A program made the position numbers and the translations under genes. DNA of 48,349 bases from Rhodoplanes sp. (GTDB lineage: Bacteria; Pseudomonadota; Alphaproteobacteria; Rhizobiales; Xanthobacteraceae): positions 1 to 48,349 of the forward strand of contig NZ_JACAAX010000050.1 of assembly GCF_013377085.1 (NCBI RefSeq), written 5' to 3'. Positions 25,636-33,419 of this stretch are shown here, one piece after another. The notes beneath the pieces are model-generated. The model was given only the letters and a program-made list of their open reading frames with translations. It was not told the origin of the DNA and made no database searches. Numbering within the stretch: position 1 is the stretch's first letter; each line of letters opens with the position of its first letter.

Positions 25636-27393
25636 ATGGCCAGCGCGGCGGGACGGCGTCGATTCCAGCTCATCCTGGTGAAGCCGTCGCGCTACGACGA
25701 CGACGGCTATGTGGTGCAGTGGTGGCGCTCGGTGATGCCGTCGAACTCGCTCGCCTGCCTGTACGGCATCGCGCGCGACGCGGCCGAGCGGCGGGTGCTG
25801 GGGCCGGACGTCGACATCGACATCGAGGCGATCGACGAGATCAACACGGCCGTGCGGGTGGACGAGGTCATCGCGCGCATCCGCGCCGCCGGCGGCTTCG
25901 GCATGGTCGGGCTGGTCGGCGTGCAGTCGAACCAGTTCCCGCGCGCCGTCGACATCGCCCGGCCGCTGCGGGCTGCCGGCGTGCCGGTGGTGATCGGCGG
26001 CTTCCACGTCTCCGGCTGCCTCGCCATGCTGAAGGAGACGCCGCCGGACATCCAGGAGGCGCTCGACCTCGGCATCAGCTTGTTCGCCGGGGAGGCCGAG
26101 GGCCGGCTCGACCGCGTCCTGCAGGACGTCGCCGCCGGCACGCTTGCGCCCGTCTACGACTACCTCGACGACCTGCCCTCGGTCGTCGACGTGCCGACCC
26201 CGGCGCTGCCGCCCGAGGTGCTGGCCCGCACCCTCAACCAGCATTCCAGCTTCGATGCCGGCCGCGGCTGTCCGTACCAGTGCTCGTTCTGCACCATCAT
26301 CAACGTGCAGGGCCGCCAATCGCGCCGGCGCTCGCCCGACGATGTCGAGCGGCTGATCCGCCAATCGCTGGCGAGCGGGTCCGGCCGCTTCTTCATCACC
26401 GACGACAACTTCGCCCGCAACAAGGACTGGGAGCCGATCCTCGACCGCATCATCGCGATGCGCGAGGCCGAGGGGCTGAACCTGCGCTTCTCGATCCAGG
26501 TCGACGCGCTCGCCTACAAGATCCCGAGCTTCGTCGAGAAGGCGGCGCGGGCCGGTGTGCGGCAGGTGTTCATCGGGCTGGAGAACATCAACCCGGCCAA
26601 CCTGCTCGCCGCCAAGAAGCGGCAGAACAAGATCACCGAGTATCGCGAGATGCTGCTCGCCTGGAAGCGGGCCAAGGTGGTGACCTATGCGGGCTACATT
26701 CTGGGCTTCCCCAACGACACGCCCGAATCGATCCGCGCCGACATCGAGATCATCAAGGCCGAGCTGCCGCTCGACATCATCGGGTTCTACTTCCTCACCC
26801 CCCTGCCCGGCTCCGAGGACCACAAGGTCCTCGCCGAGAAGGGCGTGTGGATGGACCCCGACATGAACAAGTACGATCTCGAGCACTGCGTCACCGGGCA
26901 CGCGACCATGTCGCGCGAGGCGTGGATCGGCGCCTATCGGGACGCCTGGACGACCTATTACACGCCCGCCCATATCGAGACGATCATGCGGCGCGGCGCC
27001 GCCACCCGCACGGTGCTGGCGCGTCTCGTCACCATGCTGTTCGTCTATGCCGAGGTGATGGCGGTGGAGAACGTCCATCCGCTGCAGGGCGGGCTTTTGC
27101 GCATCAAGCGGCGGCGTGACCGCCGGCCGAGCGTCCCGATCGAGCCGGCCTGGCGCTTCTATCCGAAATTCGCCGTCGAAACCGTGTGGAAGCAGGCCGT
27201 GCTGACGAAGCGGCTCGCCTCGCTGCTGCTGCTCTATGCGCGGATTCGGCGCGACCCGAACCGCCACGCCTATCTCGACACGGCGCTCGGCGCCGACGCC
27301 GGAGAGGACGGCCTCGCGCTGCTCACGCACACCCAGGAGGCGCGCGACGCCGTCGCGCACAGCCGCAAGCTCGCCGCGCTGGGGGCGCGCTGA
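25636..27393 (+). CDS. B12-binding-type radical SAM protein of unknown substrate
   Basis: A 585-residue radical SAM enzyme. The N-terminal third (about 10-165) has the Rossmann-like form of a cobalamin-binding domain (FGMVGLVGVQSNQF, then GVPVVIGGFHVSG) but no DxHxxG motif, so any cobalamin would be bound base-off without that His. The radical SAM core begins at FDAGRGCPYQCSFC with C212, C216 and C219 for the [4Fe-4S] cluster. It continues with RFFITDDNFARN and VFIGLENINPANL. The C-terminal 150 residues are basic and helical. The ATG at 25636 follows a strong GGGGGAGG. BchE/HpnJ-type enzymes are distant relatives. It stands alone; the reaction cannot be told. Confidence 0.85.
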   Translation: MASAAGRRRFQLILVKPSRYDDDGYVVQWWRSVMPSNSLACLYGIARDAAERRVLGPDVDIDIEAIDEINTAVRVDEVIARIRAAGGFGMVGLVGVQSNQFPRAVDIARPLRAAGVPVVIGGFHVSGCLAMLKETPPDIQEALDLGISLFAGEAEGRLDRVLQDVAAGTLAPVYDYLDDLPSVVDVPTPALPPEVLARTLNQHSSFDAGRGCPYQCSFCTIINVQGRQSRRRSPDDVERLIRQSLASGSGRFFITDDNFARNKDWEPILDRIIAMREAEGLNLRFSIQVDALAYKIPSFVEKAARAGVRQVFIGLENINPANLLAAKKRQNKITEYREMLLAWKRAKVVTYAGYILGFPNDTPESIRADIEIIKAELPLDIIGFYFLTPLPGSEDHKVLAEKGVWMDPDMNKYDLEHCVTGHATMSREAWIGAYRDAWTTYYTPAHIETIMRRGAATRTVLARLVTMLFVYAEVMAVENVHPLQGGLLRIKRRRDRRPSVPIEPAWRFYPKFAVETVWKQAVLTKRLASLLLLYARIRRDPNRHAYLDTALGADAGEDGLALLTHTQEARDAVAHSRKLAALGAR

Positions 27394-27424
27394 ACGGACG
27401 GTCGGCCGATCAGATCAGATTGGT

Positions 27425-27712
27425 TCAGTGCACCGTGTGGCGACGCGGCGGCAGCACCGCCTGATCGAGGGCGAGGCCGTCGAGCCGCTCGGCATAGGGG
27501 CAGAAGGCCGGCGCACGCGATACCGCGACGGGCGCCCGGGCCAGCCAGTTGCTGCACACTTCGGCGGAACGGCAGATCTGGCACGAGCGGATGACGCTTC
27601 CGAGCGTCCGCCCGAAATAGCCGTCGACTTCCTCCTCACACTCGATTCCCAGCCGTTCCATCATCTCGCCGATGTTGGCGGAAAATCGGTCGAATCTGTC
27701 GAAATCTCGCAT
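27425..27712 (-). CDS. DUF6455 family cysteine-rich small protein
   Basis: A 95-residue soluble protein with cysteines C25, C44, C47, C53 and C71. The set SCQICRSAEVCSNWL (43-57) followed by AFCPYAERL (70-78) is the pattern of the DUF6455 group found in alphaproteobacteria. The CxxC and later Cys could hold zinc or an iron-sulfur cluster. The ATG at 27712 has GGAG 7 bases upstream. It is convergent with the radical SAM gene, 31 bp from its stop. Function unknown. A pair of direct repeats lies upstream at 27781-27811. Confidence 0.8.
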   Translation of the reverse strand: MRDFDRFDRFSANIGEMMERLGIECEEEVDGYFGRTLGSVIRSCQICRSAEVCSNWLARAPVAVSRAPAFCPYAERLDGLALDQAVLPPRRHTVH

Positions 27713-27780
27713 CGTCGTCTCCGCGGCGCGGCATCCTCGGCCGCCACCGTGGGCAATTTGGAAGATCCGGATGTGAGCGT

Positions 27781-27811
27781 CCTTGATCTTAGGCAAGCGG
27801 AACCTTGATCT
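27781..27811. promoter_or_regulatory. Direct repeat CCTTGATCT, 22-bp period, upstream of the DUF6455 gene
   Basis: CCTTGATCT occurs at 27781-27789 and again at 27803-27811, exactly two helical turns apart, 69-99 bp upstream of the DUF6455 start. This geometry fits a protein that binds side by side on one face of the helix. Which regulator it might be is unknown. Confidence 0.35.
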
Positions 27812-27857
27812 GCAGCAAACGCCCCCGACCCTCGCGCCACCCGGGCATGCGTGCCGA

Positions 27858-28523
27858 TCAGGCCGCGTCGTCGACCGGCCACGGCGCTTGGACGACCAGG
27901 CCGCGGGCCCGCGCATCGACCACGCCGAGCGCCCGCAGGACGAGCAGCACCATGGCCTGCACGGTCTCCTTCTGCTTGGCCGGGTCGGCCGTCTCGTCCG
28001 CGGACGGGCCGATCAGCGCCTCGACCAGGGCGCCCAGAATGGCGTCGGCGCCGATCCGGGCGTCCTGCTCGGGTAGCCGTCCCGATGCCACGGCGGCCCG
28101 GATACACCCCTCCAGCACGGCCGCGACGGCGCGCCGGCAGGCGCGGCGCTGCGCCTCGATCTCCGGCTCGACCGGTTCGGCCAGCATGGCGAAGACCAGC
28201 CGCCGTTGCCGCAAGGCACGGCCCGCGAAGGTGGTGACGGCGGCGGCGAGCCCGGACAGCGGCCCGGGTGCGCCGGACGCCGCCGTGGTCATGGCGGCGA
28301 CCTCCTGCTCGCTCACCTGCTCGAGCAGGGCGGCGACCAGGTCGGCCTTGGCCGGGAAGTAGCGATAGACCGTCCCGGCCGCGATACCGGCCCGCTCGGC
28401 CACCGGGACGATCTGGACGCCGGCGAGCCCCTGCGCGGTCGCGACCGCGCGGGCAGACGCCAGGATGTCGTCCCGGCGGGCGGCCAGGCGCTCGATGACC
28501 CTTTCGGTGCGGCGGTACGGCAT
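27858..28523 (-). CDS. TetR family transcriptional regulator
   Basis: A 221-residue TetR-type repressor. The N-terminal HTH is plain: RRDDILASARAVATAQGLAGVQIVPVAERAGIAAGTVYRYFPAKADLVAAL (about 16-66), with the recognition helix in AAGTVYRYF. The rest is helical and alanine-rich, a ligand and dimer domain typical of the family. It lies 96 bp after the TPP enzyme on the same strand, so it could be read with that gene and repress it, or it may control something else. Ligand unknown. Confidence 0.92.
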   Translation of the reverse strand: MPYRRTERVIERLAARRDDILASARAVATAQGLAGVQIVPVAERAGIAAGTVYRYFPAKADLVAALLEQVSEQEVAAMTTAASGAPGPLSGLAAAVTTFAGRALRQRRLVFAMLAEPVEPEIEAQRRACRRAVAAVLEGCIRAAVASGRLPEQDARIGADAILGALVEALIGPSADETADPAKQKETVQAMVLLVLRALGVVDARARGLVVQAPWPVDDAA

Positions 28524-28619
28524 GGCGGGCGGTCGCCTGAAAGCGATGAGTCGGGATTCACGGAACTCTGCCGTGCCGCCGGCCGCCGCGCAAGCGTAGA
28601 AAGCCCGAGATCCGGTCGC

Positions 28620-30305
28620 TCACCCCTCCTCGCGGGCCAGGGCCGTCTTGCGGATGCCGGCCAGGGTCGCGGTCGGCGTGATGGCCTCGGGGTCGATCTT
28701 GAGGTGCAGGATCGCCGGCAGGCCGGAGGCCTGCGCGGCCGCGAAGGCCGGCGCGAACTCCGCCGTGGTCTCCACCGTCGCGCCGAAGCCGCCGAAGGCC
28801 CGCGCATAGGCGGCGAAGTCGGGGTTGCGTAGCGTCGTCGCCGAGACGCGGCCCGGATACTCGCGCTCCTGATGCATCCGGATGGTGCCGTAGATGCCGT
28901 TGTCGCAGACGATGACGACCACCGGCAGGCCGAACTGCACGGCGGTCGCGAACTCCTGGCCGTTCATCAGGAAGTCGCCGTCGCCGTTGACCGACACCAC
29001 GGTGCGCCGAGGGTGGAGGCGCTTCATCGCGATCGCCGACGGCACCGCATAGCCCATCGAGCCGGAGATCGGGGCGATCTGGGTGGCGAACTGCCGGAAC
29101 CGGTAATAGCGGTGGATCCAGCCCGCATAGTTGCCGGCCCCGTTGGTAATGACGGAGTCGGGCGGCAGGTTTTCGCGCAACCACAGCACGACCTCGCCGA
29201 AATTCACTCCGCCCGGCACCGCGGCCGGCGTTTCGCTCCAGGCGAGATAGTCGGCATGCGCGGCCGCCGCCTCGCCCTGCCAGGCGATGCTCGCGGGCGG
29301 CACCAGCGTCGCCGCAGCCTGCGCGAAAGCCACCGGCGTGGCGTTGATGGCGAGATGCGGCCGGTACACGAGGCCGAGCTCCTCGGCGCCCGGATGGACA
29401 TGCACGAAGGTCATCTGCGGGCCCGGAATGTCGATCAGCGTGTAGCCCTGCGACGGCAGCTCGCCGAGCCGGCCGCCGACCAGCAGCACCAGATCCGCCT
29501 CCTTCACCCGGGCCAGCAGCTTCGGGTTCGGGCCGATGCCGAGGTCGCCGGCGAAGCACGGATGCAGCGCATCGAACAGATGGGTGCGGCGGAACGTGGT
29601 GGCGACCGGCAGGGCGAAGCGCGACGCGAAGGTGGCGATGGCGGCATGGCCAGCGTCGGACCAGCGGCTGCCGCCGAGCAGCAGGATGGGCCGCTCGGCC
29701 GTGGCCAGCATGTCCTGCAAGGTGGCGAGGTCGGCCGCACCGGGCGCCGTGTCGACGGGCCGGAAGGGCGGCGCCGGCGGCGCCTCGATCCGCTCGGTCA
29801 GCACGTCCTGGGGCAGCGCGACCACGACCGGGCCGGGCCGGCCGCTGGTCGCGACATAGAAGGCGCGCGAGATCAGCTCCGGCATGCGAGCCGGATCCGT
29901 GATCTCGACGACCCACTTGGCCATGCCGCCGAACATGGCGCGGTAGTCGACCTCCTGGAACGCCTCGCGCTCGCGCTGGTCGCGGCCGACCTGGCCGATG
30001 AACAGGATCATCGGGCTCGAATCCTGCTGGGCGATGTGGACGCCCGGCGAGGCATTGGTGGCGCCGGGGCCACGGGTGACGAAGCAGACGCCCGGCCGGC
30101 CGGTCGCCTTGCCGATCGCCTCCGCCATCATGGCGGCACCGCCCTCCTGGCGGCACACCGTGACGGCGAGGTCGCGATCGTGAAACGCGTCGAGCACCGC
30201 GAGATAGCTCTCCCCGGGGACGCAGAAGACGTGCTGCACCTCGTTGACGATGAGCTGGTCGACGAGGGCTTCGGCAGCCGTGCGGAGATTGCCTTGCAGA
30301 CGCAT
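28620..30305 (-). CDS. Thiamine pyrophosphate enzyme, acetolactate synthase large-subunit-like
   Basis: A 561-residue TPP-dependent enzyme with the three domains of the family. The N-terminal PYR domain has the activating Glu54 in CRQEGGAAMMAEA and VTRGPGATNA. The central domain spans about 190-330. The PP domain has GDGDFLMNGQEF at 441-452 and VIVCDNGIYGTIR, the Mg-TPP site. The closest match is the acetolactate synthase/decarboxylase group, but no regulatory small subunit (ilvN) is beside it, so it is more likely a catabolic 2-oxo-acid enzyme than part of branched-chain synthesis. A NIPSNAP gene precedes it (58 bp) and a TetR gene follows. Substrate not known. Confidence 0.88.
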   Translation of the reverse strand: MRLQGNLRTAAEALVDQLIVNEVQHVFCVPGESYLAVLDAFHDRDLAVTVCRQEGGAAMMAEAIGKATGRPGVCFVTRGPGATNASPGVHIAQQDSSPMILFIGQVGRDQREREAFQEVDYRAMFGGMAKWVVEITDPARMPELISRAFYVATSGRPGPVVVALPQDVLTERIEAPPAPPFRPVDTAPGAADLATLQDMLATAERPILLLGGSRWSDAGHAAIATFASRFALPVATTFRRTHLFDALHPCFAGDLGIGPNPKLLARVKEADLVLLVGGRLGELPSQGYTLIDIPGPQMTFVHVHPGAEELGLVYRPHLAINATPVAFAQAAATLVPPASIAWQGEAAAAHADYLAWSETPAAVPGGVNFGEVVLWLRENLPPDSVITNGAGNYAGWIHRYYRFRQFATQIAPISGSMGYAVPSAIAMKRLHPRRTVVSVNGDGDFLMNGQEFATAVQFGLPVVVIVCDNGIYGTIRMHQEREYPGRVSATTLRNPDFAAYARAFGGFGATVETTAEFAPAFAAAQASGLPAILHLKIDPEAITPTATLAGIRKTALAREEG

Positions 30306-30363
30306 GGGACGGTTTCCGGATGACGGGAGGGGCTGGCGGGAACTGGCTGCGACGCGGAACGCC

Positions 30364-30687
30364 TCAGCGCCGGATCGGCGCGAAGGAAGCCGGAATCATC
30401 AGGCTGGTCTTCTGCTCGACCAGCAGGCCGGCCTCCGAGTTCAGCTTCTGATACGCCTTCCCTTCCGGATCGGCCAGCATGGCGGCGCGGCGCGCGGCGC
30501 GCTCGGTCGCATCCTCGTAGGCCCAGATGTGGACCACCGTGTCGAGCTCGCCGGACTCGCTGAACATGTCGGCGACCGGGCGGCCGAGATGCCGCATCTG
30601 CGCGGCCATTCCGTGCTCCTCGTCGAGATCCAGATAGGCCTGAACCTTGGTGGGCTTGATCCTGGAGGTGCGGTGATCGACGAGCAC
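30364..30687 (-). CDS. NIPSNAP family protein
   Basis: A 107-residue protein of the NIPSNAP (dimeric alpha-beta barrel) family. Typical elements are MLVDHRTSRIKPTKVQAYLDLDEEHG at the start, HLGRPVADMFSESGELDTVVHIWAYED in the middle, and the ERAARRAAMLADPE helix. Small proteins of this fold often serve as subunits or ligand carriers in aromatic and keto-acid catabolism. I chose the GTG at 30687 because GGGAG lies 6 bases upstream; a GTG 8 codons earlier is possible. It is 58 bp upstream of the TPP enzyme, probably in one operon, and divergent from tolC. Confidence 0.85.
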   Translation of the reverse strand: MLVDHRTSRIKPTKVQAYLDLDEEHGMAAQMRHLGRPVADMFSESGELDTVVHIWAYEDATERAARRAAMLADPEGKAYQKLNSEAGLLVEQKTSLMIPASFAPIRR

Positions 30688-30766
30688 GGCGGTCTCCCTT
30701 GACGACTCCACACGGGCGCGAGGGCGATCATTCGAAGCCCGCGCACCCTGTCAATAGCGCACGGCC

Positions 30767-30782
30767 GTCAGGCAACTGTAAG
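30767..30782 (+). promoter_or_regulatory. Direct-repeat response-regulator box upstream of tolC (GTCAG-N6-GTAAG)
   Basis: GTCAG and GTAAG lie 11 bp apart (start to start) at 30767 and 30778. This is the same pair of words, spacing and orientation as in the box ahead of the first metal pump (33280 and 33291). It is 226 bp upstream of the tolC start. A weaker pair GTTAA-N6-GTAAA is at 30894-30909. An OmpR-type regulator dimer would fit. Not proven by sequence alone. Confidence 0.45.
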
Positions 30783-31007
30783 CTTGGCACCCGTATCCAA
30801 TTCGTTCGTACAGATCCTGGCGGGCGGCGCGGCTTTCCGGCCACGTCCAAACGAAATCCGCCTGTGATTCGTGGTCGCACTGGCGACCGAACCGTTAATT
30901 CGTAGTAAAGACGTCGCCGGGCCGCGAGGCATGGCAAGGACAATGATCCGCACCCCCGATGGTGCGGGCCTCGGGCCCGAGGCGGTCGGACGAGAGCGCG
31001 GGGAGCG

Positions 31008-32462
31008 ATGGTTTCGTCAGTGAATGCGTGCGCCACAGGCGCGCGGAACCGGCGTGGCGACGAGCAGGTCGGGCGGTGTCGCGTGCCTCCGCTCGCGGCG
31101 GCCGCGCTGGCGCTCGCCGCGCTGTGCGTCGTCGCGCCGCGGCCGGCCGGCGCCGAGACCCTGCCGGTTGCGCTGGTGCGTGCCTATCAGACCAACCCGG
31201 TTCTCAATGCCGAGCGGGCCCGCCAGCGCGGCACCGACGAGAACGTCTCGATCGCCCTGTCGGGCTATCGGCCGCAGATCGCCGCCGGGTTGAGCCCCAG
31301 CCTGATCGCGCTGCGCAACCTGATCCCGGGCGGCGACAGCGAGTCGGCGACGCTGCGCGGCTACACGGCGCAGCTCACCATAAACCAGGTCCTGTTCAAC
31401 GGGTTCCGCACCGGCAACCAGGTCCGCCAAGCCGAATCGCAGGTCCAGTCGGGCCGCGAGGCGCTGCGCGGGGTCGAGCAGTCGGTGCTGCTCGACGCCG
31501 TCACGGCCTATATGAACGTGGTCGCCAGCCAGTCGCTGGTGGAAGCCCAGCGCGTCAACCTGACGTTCCTGCGCGAGACGCTGGCCACCACCCGCAAGCG
31601 GCTCGAGGCCGGCGACGTGACCCCGACCGATGTCGCCCAGGCGGAGGCGCGGCTCTCCCGCGGGACCGCCGATCTCAACGCGGCCGAGGTCGCGCTCGCG
31701 ATCGCCCAGGCGACCTACGAGCAGGTGATCGGCTCAGCCCCCGGCCGCCTCGCCTCGGCCGAGCCGATCGACCGGCTGCTGCCGCGCGGGCGCGACGAGG
31801 CGATCACGCTCGCGCGGCGCGACAACCCGGCCGTGCGCGGCGCCAGCTTCGACATCGACGTCGCCCAGTACGCCATCAAGATCAACGAGGGCGCCCTTTA
31901 TCCCACGCTCGGCGTGCAGGGCACGCTGCTGAGCACCAAGAACACCGACACCACGCTCGGCACCACGGCGACCAACTCGGCCTCGCTGGTCGGCAGCCTC
32001 AACATCCCGATCTACGACGGCGGCCAGGCCGCCGCCCAGGTGCGCCAGTCGAAAGAGGTGCTGACCCAGACCCGCATCGTGCTCGACCGCGTGCGCACCC
32101 AGACCAACACGGCCACCGTGGCGGCGTGGGTCACCCACGAGGGCGCCAAGATCGCGCTCGCCGCCTCCGAGTCCGAGGTGCGGGCCGCCGGCATCGCGCT
32201 CGCCGGCGTGCAGCGCGAGGCCCAGGCCGGCCAGCGCACCACGCTCGAGGTGCTCAACTCGCAGCAGGACCTCACCCAGGCCCGCTCGCGTCTGATCCTC
32301 GCCCAGCGTGACCGCGTGGTCGCCTCCTACACGCTGCTCTCGACCATCGGCCGGCTCGATCACAAGAGCCTCGCTTTGGCGACCTCGAGCTACGAGCCGC
32401 AGGTCCATTACGAGCAGGTCCGCGACGTCTGGCACGGCCTGCGCACGCCCGACGGGAAGTAG
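31008..32462 (+). CDS. TolC family outer-membrane efflux channel
   Basis: The outer-membrane channel of tripartite efflux pumps; 484 residues. It has a signal peptide (hydrophobic stretch about 27-48, cleavage near GAE), no lipid-anchor Cys, and two OEP repeats. Typical is TLPVALVRAYQTNPVLNAERARQRGTDE just after the signal, RLEAGDVTPTDVAQAEARL mid-way, and QAGQRTTLEVLNSQQDLTQARSRL near the end. The start ATG has GGGAG very close. It is convergent with the response regulator (21 bp between stops) and near two RND pumps that lack their own channel gene, so it likely serves one or both. The closest family is TolC itself rather than CusC/CzcC. Confidence 0.93.
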   Translation: MVSSVNACATGARNRRGDEQVGRCRVPPLAAAALALAALCVVAPRPAGAETLPVALVRAYQTNPVLNAERARQRGTDENVSIALSGYRPQIAAGLSPSLIALRNLIPGGDSESATLRGYTAQLTINQVLFNGFRTGNQVRQAESQVQSGREALRGVEQSVLLDAVTAYMNVVASQSLVEAQRVNLTFLRETLATTRKRLEAGDVTPTDVAQAEARLSRGTADLNAAEVALAIAQATYEQVIGSAPGRLASAEPIDRLLPRGRDEAITLARRDNPAVRGASFDIDVAQYAIKINEGALYPTLGVQGTLLSTKNTDTTLGTTATNSASLVGSLNIPIYDGGQAAAQVRQSKEVLTQTRIVLDRVRTQTNTATVAAWVTHEGAKIALAASESEVRAAGIALAGVQREAQAGQRTTLEVLNSQQDLTQARSRLILAQRDRVVASYTLLSTIGRLDHKSLALATSSYEPQVHYEQVRDVWHGLRTPDGK

Positions 32463-32483
32463 AGCCGGGCGACGCCGCGCCGG

Positions 32484-33161
32484 TCAGCTCGCGGCGTCGC
32501 GGATCAGATAGCCGACGCCGCGCACCGTGTGGATCGCCACCCGGGCGCCGCAGTCGGCGAGCTGCCGGCGCAGCCGGTGCACGTAGACCTCGATGGCATT
32601 GGCCGAGAGGTCGCCCGCGACCCCCGACAGCTCGTCCTCGACCAGCCGCTTGGGGACGACCCGGCCCTTTCGCCGCATCAGGATCTCCAGCACGGCGACC
32701 TCGCGGGCCGACAACACCTGCGGCTCGTCGTCGACGAAGGCCTGCCGGCTCGCCGTGTCCAACCGCAGATTGGCGAGCACGAGAGCGAGTCCCTGGAGCT
32801 CGCGCGGCCGCCGCAGAAGCGCCTCCAGCCGGGCGAGCAGCTCCTCGAAGGCGAACGGCTTCACCAGATAGTCGTCGGCGCCGCTGCGCAGGCCCTCGAC
32901 CTTGTCGTCGATGCCGGAGCGCGCGGTGAGCACCAGCACGGCGGCAGGGTCGCGGTGCGCCCGCATGTCGCGCACGATGGTGAGACCGTCGGCATCCGGC
33001 AGGCCGAGATCGAGGATGACGGCGCCGAACCGATGCGCCGCGACCAGATCCCGCGCCTCGGCGGCGGTCGACACGTGATCGACCAGATAGCCGGCCGTCT
33101 TCAGCCCGCCGGTCACCAGCCGCGCCAAGTCCTCGTTGTCCTCGACCATCAGCACCCGCAT
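32484..33161 (-). CDS. OmpR/PhoB family response regulator (no kinase gene beside it)
   Basis: A 225-residue two-domain regulator. The receiver has acidic D8, phospho-acceptor D51 (ILDLGLPD), T79 and K101 (LVKPF). The winged-helix DNA-binding domain is at about 128-222, with LSAREVAVLEILMRRKGRVV and ANAIEVYVHRLRRQL, the recognition helix. All phosphorylation residues are present, so it should be controlled by a kinase; none is adjacent. It is divergent from the adaptor of the first metal pump. The gap holds four GT(A/C)AG-type half-sites with 11-bp spacing, the geometry used by this family. QseB/TctD-type relatives often control metal or envelope genes. Confidence 0.94.
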   Translation of the reverse strand: MRVLMVEDNEDLARLVTGGLKTAGYLVDHVSTAAEARDLVAAHRFGAVILDLGLPDADGLTIVRDMRAHRDPAAVLVLTARSGIDDKVEGLRSGADDYLVKPFAFEELLARLEALLRRPRELQGLALVLANLRLDTASRQAFVDDEPQVLSAREVAVLEILMRRKGRVVPKRLVEDELSGVAGDLSANAIEVYVHRLRRQLADCGARVAIHTVRGVGYLIRDAAS

Positions 33162-33268
33162 GCGACCGCACTCTCGCGACGTCGACGGCCATCCGGCCCC
33201 CGCGCGACGTTACTCCAGCGCCGCGGCTCGCGGAAGCCGCGCCGTCGTTTTGCAACGCTTCGGATCGC

Positions 33269-33306
33269 TTAAGGCCGCCGTCAGACTCGCGTAAGCGCGC
33301 TGTAAG
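33269..33306 (+). promoter_or_regulatory. Four-site direct-repeat operator (11-bp phase) between regulator and metal pump
   Basis: TTAAG (33269), GTCAG (33280), GTAAG (33291) and GTAAG (33302) are each exactly 11 bp apart on the plus strand. This is the classic layout for tandem dimers of an OmpR/PhoB-type regulator. A TAGTTC that could be the -10 starts 11 bp downstream at 33317. The site lies 113 bp before the adaptor start and 107 bp before the regulator start, so it may control both directions. Confidence 0.65.
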
Positions 33307-33419
33307 ACGAGCACCCTAGTTCTGATCACGTTCCGCCCGCGGCCGTCTGGTCGCCCACATCGAAGTCCCAATCGAAGTCGGCCGAACGGCCGCGGGCTCC
33401 TCATTCGGAGATCGATCCG

